A stretch of 64,000 nt of DNA from Streptomyces sp. 378 (lineage in GTDB: Bacteria; Actinomycetota; Actinomycetes; Streptomycetales; Streptomycetaceae). Of this stretch, positions 17,014 through 25,980 are shown piece by piece. Made by a program: the position numbers and the translations under genes. Under the pieces are notes generated by a model that saw nothing but the letters and a program-made list of their open reading frames with translations, had not been told where the DNA came from and ran no database searches. Location: NCBI RefSeq assembly GCF_030124145.1, contig NZ_JASKMS010000024.1, forward strand, positions 62,001 through 126,000, read 5' to 3'. Each line of letters opens with the position of its first letter. The first letter of the stretch is position 1.

Positions 17014-19224
17014 ATGCCCCGCTTCAGCATCGTCGTCCCGTCCCATGGGGTCGCGGGCCGGCTGTCCCTGGCGCTGGACTCGGTCCTCGCCCAGTCGTTC
17101 GGCGACTTCGAGCTGATCCCGGTGTGCGACGCACCCGACGCGCCGGCGGCGGACGTCGTCGCCGGGTACGCCGAGCGGGACTCCCGGGTGACGCCGGTGC
17201 ACTCGCCGCCGTCGGCCGGTCTGGCCGGAGCGCGCAACGCCGGGCTGCGGTCGGCGGTCGGCGGCCATGTGCTGTTCCTCGACGGCGACGACGTCCTGGT
17301 CCCGGGGGCGCTGGCGGCGCTGGACGCCCGGCTGGCCGAGGCCGGTGACGCGGACGCCCCGGTGGACGTCCTGTACTTCGAGCACGAACGCACCCCCTGG
17401 TGGCAGGGCGAGCCGACCAACCCGGTCGCCCCCCTGCTGGCCAGGACGCCGGAGGGGGCCTTCTCGCCCGGCCGGGCCCCGTGGCTGACGGGCGTGGCAC
17501 TGCCGGCGTGGAGCGCGGTCTACCGCCGGGCCTTCCTCACCGAGCAGGGCATCGCCTTCCCCGGGGACCACTTCACCGACGTCGGCTTCGGCGGTCTTGT
17601 CACCCTGCGGGCGGAGCGGGTGGCGGCGCTGCGCGCGGTCGTCGTCCGGCATCTGCTGCGCCGGCAGGGAAACCGCCTGAACCTCCCCGGCGAGCACCAC
17701 ACCGAGCTGCTCGACCAGACCGAGCTGGTGCTGACGCGGGCCGTGGAGCAGGGGCTTCCGGCGGACCGGCTGACGCCGCTGTTCGAGCAGCTCTTCGCCG
17801 CCGTGCTGAAGACGGCCGCCCGTCCGCGGCGGCTGGCGTCCGGCCGCCGCGCCTTCTTCCGGAGGGCGAGCGCGCTCTACCGGCGGCACCGGCCCGCCGG
17901 CCACCGGGCGCCCGGCGGGAGCCTCGGCGTCCAGCACCGGCTGCTCGCCTCCGGGTCGTACACGGCCTTCCACGCCCTGCGCGCCGCCAACCGGAGCGCG
18001 CTGCGGGCCACCGGGCTGCTCCCCCGCCCCCGAGGGCTGCGCACCCGGCTGCGGTACGCGGTGCACCTGCGCCTCCCGCTGGACCGGAACCTCGTCGTGT
18101 ACTGCGCGTACTGGGGCCGCGGCTACGCCTGCAATCCGGCGGCGATCCACGCCAAGGCCCGCGAGCTCGCCCCGCACCTGCGCGCGGTGTTCCTGGTGGA
18201 GCCGGAGGCGGTGGGGAGCCTGCCGCCGGACGTGGAGTACGCGGTGATCGGCAGCCGGAAGTACTGGGAGGCGCTGGCCCGCGCCGGGTACCTGGTCAAC
18301 AACGCCAACTTCGCGGACGCCGTGGTCAAGCGCCCCGGCAGCGTCCACCTCCAGACGCAGCACGGCACGCCGCTGAAGACGATGGGCGCCGACCAGGCGA
18401 CCTACCCCGTGGTGGCCGCGGCGACCGGCAGCTTCGCCAGGCTGCTGGCCCGCGTGGACCGCTGGGACTACAACCTCACCTCCAACCGGCACTCCACCGA
18501 GATGTGGGAGCGGGCGTTCCCGAGCGCCCAGGAGACCCTCGAGTACGGCTATCCGCGCAACGACGTCTACTGCACGGCGTCCGCCGAGGACGTCACCCGC
18601 GTCCGCAAGGAACTGGGCGTCCCCGACGGCAAGAAGGCCCTGCTCTACGCGCCCACCCACCGCGACTACGCCACCGGCTTCGAGACGGGCCTGGACCTGG
18701 CGGAGTTCTGCGAGGCGATCGGCGACGACTACGTGGTGCTGCTGCGCGCCCACTACTTCTACGACCAGGGGTCGAGCAGGGGCGGCGGAAGGATCATCGA
18801 CGTCACCGGGCACCGCTCGTCGGAGGACGTGTGCCTGGCCGCGGACGCGCTGATCACCGACTACTCGTCGATCATGTTCGACTACGCCAACCTGGACCGG
18901 CCGATCGTCGTGTACGCCGACGACTGGGACGTCTACCGGGAGACCCGCGGCGTCTACTTCGACCTGATGCGACAGCCGCCCGGCCGGGTGGCCCGTACGC
19001 CCGGGGAGCTGGCGGCCCTCTTCCGCGACGGCTCCTACGCCGACGCGTCCGCCGCGGCCCTGCGTGCCGCGTTCCGGGAGCGCTTCTGCCAGTTCGACGA
19101 CGGGCGCGCCGCCGAACGTGTCGTGCGCCGGGTGCTGCTGGGGGAGCCGCCCGAGTCGATCCCGCCCGTGATCCCGCTCGCGGAGCGCACCCCGGCCCCC
19201 GCCGCCACCCTCGTGAGGAGCTGA
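17014..19224 (+). CDS. Bifunctional GT2 glycosyltransferase / TagF-like glycerophosphotransferase (copy 2)
   Basis: A 736-residue paralogue of the preceding gene. The GT2 domain keeps the FLDGDD metal site, but the usual DDxS is replaced by CDAPD (about residues 36-40), so nucleotide-sugar binding may differ. The TagF-like domain is intact: HGTPLKTMG with His450, RAHYFYD, and TDYSSIMFDYANLDRPIV. The start is ATG 17014 with GAAAGAGC upstream, 158 bp after copy 1. That gap holds no gene. The next gene follows after 8 bp, so copies 2 and 3 and the AftB-like gene form one transcription unit. Confidence 0.87.
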   Translation: MPRFSIVVPSHGVAGRLSLALDSVLAQSFGDFELIPVCDAPDAPAADVVAGYAERDSRVTPVHSPPSAGLAGARNAGLRSAVGGHVLFLDGDDVLVPGALAALDARLAEAGDADAPVDVLYFEHERTPWWQGEPTNPVAPLLARTPEGAFSPGRAPWLTGVALPAWSAVYRRAFLTEQGIAFPGDHFTDVGFGGLVTLRAERVAALRAVVVRHLLRRQGNRLNLPGEHHTELLDQTELVLTRAVEQGLPADRLTPLFEQLFAAVLKTAARPRRLASGRRAFFRRASALYRRHRPAGHRAPGGSLGVQHRLLASGSYTAFHALRAANRSALRATGLLPRPRGLRTRLRYAVHLRLPLDRNLVVYCAYWGRGYACNPAAIHAKARELAPHLRAVFLVEPEAVGSLPPDVEYAVIGSRKYWEALARAGYLVNNANFADAVVKRPGSVHLQTQHGTPLKTMGADQATYPVVAAATGSFARLLARVDRWDYNLTSNRHSTEMWERAFPSAQETLEYGYPRNDVYCTASAEDVTRVRKELGVPDGKKALLYAPTHRDYATGFETGLDLAEFCEAIGDDYVVLLRAHYFYDQGSSRGGGRIIDVTGHRSSEDVCLAADALITDYSSIMFDYANLDRPIVVYADDWDVYRETRGVYFDLMRQPPGRVARTPGELAALFRDGSYADASAAALRAAFRERFCQFDDGRAAERVVRRVLLGEPPESIPPVIPLAERTPAPAATLVRS

Positions 19225-19232
19225 CCGAAGAA

Positions 19233-21473
19233 GTGCCCCGCTTCAGCATCATCGTCCCCGTCTACAAGGTGCAGGGCTTCCTGCGCGAGTGTCTCGACTC
19301 GGTGCTCGGCCAGTCCTACGGCGACTTCGAGGTGATCGCCGTCGACGACCGGTCGCCCGACGGCAGCGGCGCGATCCTCGACGAGTACGCCGCCCGCGAC
19401 GCCCGGGTGCGGGTGCTGCACCTGCCCGAGAACGTCGGCCTGGGCCGGGCCCGCAACGCCGGTCTGGAACAGGCGGCCGGCGACTACGTCCTCTTCCTGG
19501 ACAGCGACGACCTCTACACGCCGGGCCTGCTGGCCGCCGTCGCCGCACGCCTGGCGGTGACGGACGACCCGGACATCGTGGTCTTCGACCATGTGCGCAC
19601 CCACTGGTGGGGCCGGGGCGGGCGCAGCGAGGCGGCGGACCTGCTGGCCTCGGCCGGCCTGGGGACGTTCGGCATCCGGGAGAGCCCGCGGTACCTGAAG
19701 CTGTTCCTGGTCGCCTGGAACAAGGCCTACCGGCGGGACTTCTTCCAGGAGCACGGTCTTCGGTACGCGGCGGGGCTGTACGAGGACGCGCCGGTCACCT
19801 ACCGGTCGATGGTGCTGGCCGACCGCATCGCCTGTCTGGACCGGATCGGCGTGGAGTACCGGCAGCGCCGGCAGGGGGCGATCACCAAGACGCCGGGGCG
19901 TCGGCACTTCGACATCTTCCCGCAGTACGAGGGGCTGTTCGCGTTCCTGGAGCAGCGCTCCGACCTCGACTGGGCGCGGCCGTTGCTGCTGGAGCGGGCG
20001 CTGGACCACATGCTGTTCGTGCTGGCCCGCGAGGACCGGGTGCGGCCCGCGGACCGGGGCGACTTCTACCGGGAGATCCGTTCCTGCCACCGCCGTCACC
20101 TCCCGGTGGGCGGTTTCCCGCAGCCGGACGGCTGGCGCGGGGTCGAGATGCGGCTGCTGGCCTCGGCGCCCTACGCGTCGTACGCGGCGGTGCGCGGGCT
20201 GCGGGACCTGCGCGCGTCCGCCGTGGGCGGGCAGCGGCGGGTGGCGAGGAAGGCGTCGGAGACGGCCCTGCGCGGCTGGTACGCGGCCCAGTCGAAGCGC
20301 CCTCTGGATCCGCGTCTCGCCGTCTACTCGACGACCCACCACCGGGGTGTGTCCGGTGACCCCGCGGCGATCTACGAGAAGGCGCGCGAGATCGCCCCGC
20401 ACATCCGGGGCGTGTGGGTGGTCCGGGAGGACGCGGTGGAGGCGCTGCCGCCCGGCGTGGACCACGTGACCCCGGGATCGCGGCGCTACCACGAGGTCAT
20501 GGCGCGGGCCACGTTCTGGGTGAACGACGTCAACTGGCCCGGCACCCTGGCCAAGCGGCCCGGCAGCGTCCACCTCCACACCCACCAGGGCACCCCGCTC
20601 AAGTACATGGGCGCCGACCTGTTGACCAAGCCGGGCGCCCGGCACGGGTTCGACGTGCCGCAGATGCTGCGCCGGGCCGACCGCTGGGACTACAGCCTGG
20701 TCGCGGGGCGGTACGCGGAACGGGCCTGGGAGCGGGCCTATCCCTGCCACTTCACCTCGCTGCGGACCGGCAGCCCGCGCAACGACGTGCTGGTCGGCGC
20801 GGGGCCCGAGCGGGGCCGGGAGGTGCGCGAGCGGCTCGGCATCCCGGCCGGTGACACGGTCGTGCTGTACGCGCCGACCCGGCGCGACTACCGGCGGGGC
20901 GGCCATGTCGAGCGGTTCGACCCGGGCCGGTTCGCCGAGGACCTGGGCCCCGGGCACACCCTGGTCGTCCGGCTGCACCCGTCGCTGGCGTCGGGCGTCG
21001 CGCGGGGCCTCGGCCTGTCCGACCTGCACCGGCGGGGCGTGCTGGTGGACGCGACCGACGAGCCGCACGTCGAGGACGTGATGCTCGCCTCCGACGTGCT
21101 GGTCACCGACTACTCCGCCCTGATGTTCGACTACGTCCTGCTGGACCGGCCGATCGTCGTCCACGCCGACGACTGGGGCGCGTTCGCGGCCGCCCGGGGC
21201 GCCTACTTCGACATCACGGCCGACGCGCCGGGCCATGTGTCCCGCTCGTACCGGGAGCTGGCCTGGCTGTTCGCGTCCGGCACCTGGCAGGACGCGGAGG
21301 CGGCGCGGCTGCGCTCCGGCTTCCGGGAGCGCTACTGCGAGTTCGAGGACGGGCGGGCCGCCGAGCGGGTCGTCCGGCTGCTGATGCTGGGCGAGCGGGG
21401 TGGCGCGCTGCTGCCCGCGGCCCGCCGGACCGAGGGCGTCCGCACCCGACCCGAGGCGCTGATCGAGAGATGA
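19233..21473 (+). CDS. Bifunctional GT2 glycosyltransferase / TagF-like protein (copy 3, altered catalytic motif)
   Basis: A 746-residue paralogue starting at GTG 19233 (VPRFSIIVP), 8 bp after copy 2. The GT2 half is canonical (DDRSPD, FLDSDD). In the TagF-like half the catalytic HGTPL reads H-Q-G-T-P-L: the His is replaced by Gln452, with a His one residue earlier. The second conserved His is in RLHPS rather than RAHYF, while TDYSALMFDYVLLDRP is kept. It is thus the most divergent glycerophosphotransferase domain of the four and may use another donor, or the shifted His may serve. The TGA overlaps the ATG of the next gene. Confidence 0.85.
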   Translation: MPRFSIIVPVYKVQGFLRECLDSVLGQSYGDFEVIAVDDRSPDGSGAILDEYAARDARVRVLHLPENVGLGRARNAGLEQAAGDYVLFLDSDDLYTPGLLAAVAARLAVTDDPDIVVFDHVRTHWWGRGGRSEAADLLASAGLGTFGIRESPRYLKLFLVAWNKAYRRDFFQEHGLRYAAGLYEDAPVTYRSMVLADRIACLDRIGVEYRQRRQGAITKTPGRRHFDIFPQYEGLFAFLEQRSDLDWARPLLLERALDHMLFVLAREDRVRPADRGDFYREIRSCHRRHLPVGGFPQPDGWRGVEMRLLASAPYASYAAVRGLRDLRASAVGGQRRVARKASETALRGWYAAQSKRPLDPRLAVYSTTHHRGVSGDPAAIYEKAREIAPHIRGVWVVREDAVEALPPGVDHVTPGSRRYHEVMARATFWVNDVNWPGTLAKRPGSVHLHTHQGTPLKYMGADLLTKPGARHGFDVPQMLRRADRWDYSLVAGRYAERAWERAYPCHFTSLRTGSPRNDVLVGAGPERGREVRERLGIPAGDTVVLYAPTRRDYRRGGHVERFDPGRFAEDLGPGHTLVVRLHPSLASGVARGLGLSDLHRRGVLVDATDEPHVEDVMLASDVLVTDYSALMFDYVLLDRPIVVHADDWGAFAAARGAYFDITADAPGHVSRSYRELAWLFASGTWQDAEAARLRSGFRERYCEFEDGRAAERVVRLLMLGERGGALLPAARRTEGVRTRPEALIER

Positions 21474-23308
21474 GAACTCCCGCGACCCCCGAGGCCGCCC
21501 CCTCCCTGCCCGGCCAGCGGGCCGCCCCGGCCCGGCCGCCCGCCGCCGCCGAGCGGCTGCCGTGGGTGCGCGGGTGGCACGCGGCCCTGGTGGCCGTGCC
21601 CACGGCGGCCCTGTTCGTGCTGGGCTACCGGCGCCGGTGGATCTGTGACGACGGGCTCATCTACCTGCGCCCGGTGCGGCAGATCCTGGCGGGCAACGGG
21701 CCCGTGTTCAACGTCGGGGAGCGGGCGGAGAGTTCGACCGGCACCCTGTGGCAGTGGCTGCTGGTGCTCGCCACCCGGGTCACCGGGGAGGACCCCGCGT
21801 TCCTCGCGGTCGGTCTCGGTCTGGTGCTGAGCACGGCCGGGTTCGCGTGCGCCCTGCTCGCCACCTGCCGGCTGCACCGGGGCGCGGGGGCGCTGCTCCC
21901 GGCGGGCGTGTTCGTGCTGCTGGCCGTGCCGCCGTTCTGGTCGTACATGACCTCGGGTCTGGAGAGCGGCCTCGGCGCCTTCTGGACCGGCCTGTCGTGG
22001 TGGCTGCTGACGCGGACCCGGCGCGGCCAGGAGGCCCGGGAGACGTATTCGGCCGCCTTCGTGTTCGGGCTGGGTGCGCTGGTCCGCCCCGATCTGGCGG
22101 TGGTCACGGTGTGTTTCCTGGCGGCGCAGTGGTGGGTGCTGCGCCCCTCCCGGCGGGGCACGGCGGCGATGCTGGCCTCGGCGGGAGCGGTGCCGCTGGC
22201 GTACGAGGTGTTCCGGGCGGGGTACTACGGGATCCTGGTGCCGCTGCCCGCCATCGCCAAGGAGGCGAGTGCCAGTGACTGGAGCCGGGGCGCCGGGTAT
22301 GTGCAGGAGACACTCGGGCCCTACTGGCTGTGGCCCGTCGTTCCCGTGCTCGGGGCGCTGGCGGTCCTGCTGGTGCGCCGGGCCCGGCGGCAGCGGCGGG
22401 AGCGCGCCCCGCACCGGGTCTCCCTCGCGGTGCTGCTGGCGCCGCTCGCGGCGGGTCTGCTGCTGGCCGGGTACGTCGTGCGGGTCGGCGGCGACTACAT
22501 GCACGCCCGCATGATCCTTCCCGCCCTGCTCCTGCTGCTCCTGCCGGTGCTGGTCGTGCCCGCGACCAGGTTCACGGGCGTGGTGAGCGCGCTGCTGGCG
22601 GTGTGGCTGTGCGCGGCCGTCAGTCCGCTGCGGACGCCGTTCGACGTGCGCAGCACGCCCGGCTCGTTCAACGTGCGCAGCTCCGACGTGGAGGGCCTCG
22701 GCGACCACAACCCGGTGCGCACCGCCACCTGGGTGGACAACTGGCCCGCCCTGCCGGAGGGGCGCGCCATGCTGGCGCGGGCCGAGCGCGCGCCCGGGCC
22801 GACGCTGCTCTACTTCGACGCCGCGCGGCGGCTGCACGCCACACCGGCGCGCGCCGACTCGCCGTACCGGGTGGTGATCGTGGGACGTCACCTGGGAGTG
22901 ACGGGGGCCGCGGCGCCGCTGGACGCCTACGTCAACGACGCCTGGGGGCTGGCCAGCCCGATCGGCGCGCATCTGGCGCTGGAGCGGTGGAGCTGGCCCG
23001 GGCACGAGAAGTTCCTGCGCAACCACTGGATCTTCGCCGAGTGGGCGGCGAAGCACCCGCCGCGGCGCGACCTGCTGCGGGCCGGGGCACCGAGGGAGGC
23101 GGTCGAGGCGGCCCGGGCCACGCTGGGCTGCGGGGAACTCGCCGAGCTGAGGGAGTCGGTGCGCGCGCCCCTCACCGCCGAGCGGTTCTGGCGGAACCTC
23201 ACCGGGGCGGTCGAGCGGACGCGGTTCCGTTTCGCGCGCTGGCCGGCGGCGGCGCAGCAGGTGTTGTGCGACCGACCGGCAGGTGGGCGTAGCGGCCTCA
23301 CCCGATGA
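21470..23308 (+). CDS. AftB-like GT-C membrane glycosyltransferase
   Basis: A 612-residue polytopic membrane protein. After the first helix it has CDDGLIYLRPVRQILAGNG and then an ESSTGTLWQWLL segment. The first loop holds the acidic pair typical of GT-C enzymes, and the overall pattern recalls mycobacterial AftB, a polyprenyl-phosphate arabinosyltransferase. The motif GGDYMHARMILPA is also shared with that family. About ten helices run to residue 390, followed by a hydrophilic C-terminal domain of about 200 residues that should be extracytoplasmic. It probably transfers a sugar from a lipid-phosphate donor to the wall polymer outside the membrane. ATGA overlap with TagF copy 3 indicates coupled translation. 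Confidence 0.78.
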   Translation: MRTPATPEAAPSLPGQRAAPARPPAAAERLPWVRGWHAALVAVPTAALFVLGYRRRWICDDGLIYLRPVRQILAGNGPVFNVGERAESSTGTLWQWLLVLATRVTGEDPAFLAVGLGLVLSTAGFACALLATCRLHRGAGALLPAGVFVLLAVPPFWSYMTSGLESGLGAFWTGLSWWLLTRTRRGQEARETYSAAFVFGLGALVRPDLAVVTVCFLAAQWWVLRPSRRGTAAMLASAGAVPLAYEVFRAGYYGILVPLPAIAKEASASDWSRGAGYVQETLGPYWLWPVVPVLGALAVLLVRRARRQRRERAPHRVSLAVLLAPLAAGLLLAGYVVRVGGDYMHARMILPALLLLLLPVLVVPATRFTGVVSALLAVWLCAAVSPLRTPFDVRSTPGSFNVRSSDVEGLGDHNPVRTATWVDNWPALPEGRAMLARAERAPGPTLLYFDAARRLHATPARADSPYRVVIVGRHLGVTGAAAPLDAYVNDAWGLASPIGAHLALERWSWPGHEKFLRNHWIFAEWAAKHPPRRDLLRAGAPREAVEAARATLGCGELAELRESVRAPLTAERFWRNLTGAVERTRFRFARWPAAAQQVLCDRPAGGRSGLTR

Positions 23309-23354
23309 AGTGACCCGAGGTCAGGGCGCGCGGAGGGGCGGGAACATTCGGCGC

Positions 23355-23384
23355 ATGCCCCAGACCTCCTCCCCCCTCCTGTGA
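23355..23384 (+). CDS. Possible nine-codon leader peptide ahead of the GT-C gene
   Basis: ATG CCC CAG ... CTG TGA encodes MPQTSSPLL. Its stop overlaps the GTG start of the next gene (GTGA, 23381-23384). A GGAGGGG lies about 15 nt upstream of this ATG, while the GTG itself has only pyrimidines in front. The arrangement suggests that ribosomes reach the GTG by coupling from this mini-ORF. Its codons carry no strong coding signal, so this is a hypothesis. Confidence 0.3.
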   Translation: MPQTSSPLL

Positions 23385-24940
23385 GCGCCCCGGTCCTCGT
23401 CCGGCGGGCCGTGCGCGGCGCGACGGCCCTGCGCGGCGGCCGTGCCGGGCGGCTCACCCCGTACCAGCTCTACGGCGCCCTGTTCTGGCTGGTGATGGCG
23501 CTGGCGTACTGGCGGATCCCGCTGTGCTGCGACGCCGGACAGCACGCGGCGGTCGTCGAGCGCCTGAAGGCCGATCTGCTGCACCCGGCCCACACCATGG
23601 CCGATCTGCCGGGTGAGGGCAGCCCGTACTACGGCCCGTACGCCGTCGCCCAGGGCGTGCTGGCGCGGTTGACGGGGCTGTCGGGCTGGGAGGTCGTGAA
23701 GCTCGCCGGGCCGGTGCACCTGCTGGTGCTGCTGACGGGGCTCGGCCGTTTCGTGCGGACCCTCACCGCGCGTCCCTGGGCGCCGGTGTGGGCGCTGCTG
23801 TGCATGACGCTGCTGTGGGGCACCGCGCGGATTCTGTGGAGCGGCTACCTCGGGCTGATGTCGATGACGACCAACCTGGGCTACCCGTCTGCGCTGGCGA
23901 TCGGCCTGACGTTCTGGGCGTGGGCCTGGACGGGCAGCCGCGCGCGGGACGACGCCCCCGCCGTGCGGTTCGTCGGCCCGAGCGGAATCGGCGGCTGGTG
24001 GGGGTACGCCGGGATCGGCGCCCTGTACGGGCTGATCCTGCTCACCCACCCCGTGACGGCGGCCTCCGCGCTCACCGGAGCGGTGGCGATCGTGGCGTCA
24101 CGGCAGCGCGGCTGGCGCCGGCCGGTCGCGGCACGCTGGGCGCTCACCGCGGCGGCCTGCGCGACGGCGGCCCTGACCTGGCCGTACTACGACGTCCTGA
24201 CGCTGGTGGGCGACACCGGCATGGACGCGATGCACCGGCAGCTCTACGAGAGGATGCTCGCCAACGCGTGGCTGGCGCTGCTCGGGCTGCCCGCGCTGTG
24301 GCGGCGGGCCCGCAGGTCCCCGCGTGATCCGCTGGTGTGGATGTTCCTGCTGGAGTGCCTGCTGGTGGCGTACGGCTGGGTGAGCGGGCACTACACGTAC
24401 GCCCGGGCCCTGTGGGCCGTGCTGGTGCCGCTGCAGTTCGCGCTGGCGGTGGAGCTGGCGGCGCCGCGGCCCTGGAGCCGGGCCAGGCGGGTGCTGGGCG
24501 GGGCGGCGGTGGCCGGGGCGTGCGTCGGGTTCGTCACCGTGCACGCCGGGGCGGTCGTGCCGCGCTCGGTCGACCCGGTGGGGTTCACGCAGCCGACGCG
24601 CTGGCCGTCGTACGACTGGGCGGCGCGGCACATCGGGCCCGGCGAGGTCATGATCACCGACGGCTACTTCGCCTCTCACGCCATCGCCGGGTACGGGCCG
24701 AATCTGGCGGCTCCCATCTGGCCCGACCCGGCCCTGGACGAGCGGAGCCGGAAGCGCCGGGCGGCCGATGTCCGCGCCTATCTGGCCCCGGGTTCGACCC
24801 GCGCCGAGCGGTCCGCCGTCGTCCGCCGCTATCACGTGCGCTGGCTGCTGCTGACGCGCTGGCACCCGGTGCCCGAGGAGGCCGTGGTGGTGGCGTGGAG
24901 CAGACGGACGGGGGAGGTGCTGGCGCGGGTCGGGGAGTGA
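23381..24940 (+). CDS. Multi-membrane protein, GT-C-like (paralogue of the 37.2-38.8 kb gene)
   Basis: A 519-residue protein with about ten transmembrane helices. After the first helix it has CDAGQHAAVVERLKADLLHP and then GSPYYGPY. The same pattern (D-x-G-x-H-A-A-x-V-x-R-L, then SPYY) occurs in the membrane protein at 37241-38797, so the two form a pair. The early Asp and the topology fit a GT-C glycosyltransferase acting on the outer face of the membrane. The C-terminal hydrophilic segment (about 400-510) has a W-x-x-R-x-I-G-P-G-E motif. Substrate unknown. The start is uncertain: the GTG has no Shine-Dalgarno, see the mini-ORF entry. Confidence 0.7.
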   Translation: MSAPVLVRRAVRGATALRGGRAGRLTPYQLYGALFWLVMALAYWRIPLCCDAGQHAAVVERLKADLLHPAHTMADLPGEGSPYYGPYAVAQGVLARLTGLSGWEVVKLAGPVHLLVLLTGLGRFVRTLTARPWAPVWALLCMTLLWGTARILWSGYLGLMSMTTNLGYPSALAIGLTFWAWAWTGSRARDDAPAVRFVGPSGIGGWWGYAGIGALYGLILLTHPVTAASALTGAVAIVASRQRGWRRPVAARWALTAAACATAALTWPYYDVLTLVGDTGMDAMHRQLYERMLANAWLALLGLPALWRRARRSPRDPLVWMFLLECLLVAYGWVSGHYTYARALWAVLVPLQFALAVELAAPRPWSRARRVLGGAAVAGACVGFVTVHAGAVVPRSVDPVGFTQPTRWPSYDWAARHIGPGEVMITDGYFASHAIAGYGPNLAAPIWPDPALDERSRKRRAADVRAYLAPGSTRAERSAVVRRYHVRWLLLTRWHPVPEEAVVVAWSRRTGEVLARVGE

Positions 24941-24959
24941 TCTCCGCGGGCCCGCGGGG

Positions 24960-25373
<414 letters not shown>

Positions 25374-25445
25374 GGAAGACCTTCCCTCTCATGTCATGGT
25401 GCGGCGGCCCGCTTCCGGGCCGCCCGACACCCAGGATTAGAGCAC

Positions 25446-25458
25446 ACAATTAAGTTGT
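25446..25458. promoter_or_regulatory. Putative OhrR operator
   Basis: ACAATTAAGTTGT is an imperfect palindrome with ACAA...TTGT arms. It closely resembles the AT-rich OhrR operator (TACAATT-AATTGTA type) and is conspicuous in this GC-rich DNA. A second half-site like sequence (TTGTACGCAATT) overlaps its right end. It lies between the divergent starts of ohr (25373) and ohrR (25492), where it can control both. Confidence 0.7.
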
Positions 25459-25491
25459 ACGCAATTGAATGGCGCAAGCTACCCTGGAGGC

Positions 25492-25980
25492 ATGAACGCG
25501 CCCGACGACGACTGGCTCCGCCTGGACCAGCAGATCTGCTTCTCCCTGCACGCGGCCTCCCGCGCCTTCAACGGCGTCTACCGCCAGATCCTCAAGGACC
25601 TCGGGCTCACCTACCCGCAGTACCTGGTGATGCTGGTGCTCTGGGAGCACGACGAGCTGCCCGTGAAGAAGCTCGGCGAGCACCTGCGGCTCGACTCGGG
25701 CACGCTGTCGCCGCTGCTCAAGCGGCTGGAGGCGGCCGGTCTGGTGCGCCGGGAGCGCAGCGCGCGCGACGAGCGGTCGGTGGAGGTGCGGCTGACCGGG
25801 GAGGGTGTCGCCCTGCGTGGGCGGGCACTTCAGGTGCCGCGCCGGATCGCCGCCTCGACCGGCTTCGACCCCGGCGAGATCCGCGCCCTGCGCGCCCGCC
25901 TCGACGAGCTCACCACCGCCCTGGACGCGGCCGCGCTCGCGGAGCCGCAGGGCGGCTCACCGGCAGGCGGGCCGTCGTAG
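25492..25980 (+). CDS. ohrR: MarR-family peroxide-sensing repressor OhrR
   Basis: A 162-residue winged-helix regulator. The N-terminus has DQQICFSLHAASRAFNGVYR, with Cys16 at the position of the peroxide-reactive cysteine of OhrR proteins. Oxidation of that thiol releases DNA and derepresses ohr. The winged helix spans about 45-105 (LRLDSGTLSPLLKRLEAAGLV is the recognition region). The ATG at 25492 is preceded by TGGAGG, although only 1 nt away; an upstream TTG (25465) exists, but the family N-terminus favours the ATG. The 3' end overlaps the convergent membrane glycosyltransferase gene by 71 bp. Confidence 0.94.
   Translation: MNAPDDDWLRLDQQICFSLHAASRAFNGVYRQILKDLGLTYPQYLVMLVLWEHDELPVKKLGEHLRLDSGTLSPLLKRLEAAGLVRRERSARDERSVEVRLTGEGVALRGRALQVPRRIAASTGFDPGEIRALRARLDELTTALDAAALAEPQGGSPAGGPS

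Noticed and set aside
17400..21473. A single 1357-residue fusion of TagF copies 2 and 3
   Set aside because: The first 600 residues are off-frame to copy 2; the real copy 3 starts at GTG 19233.
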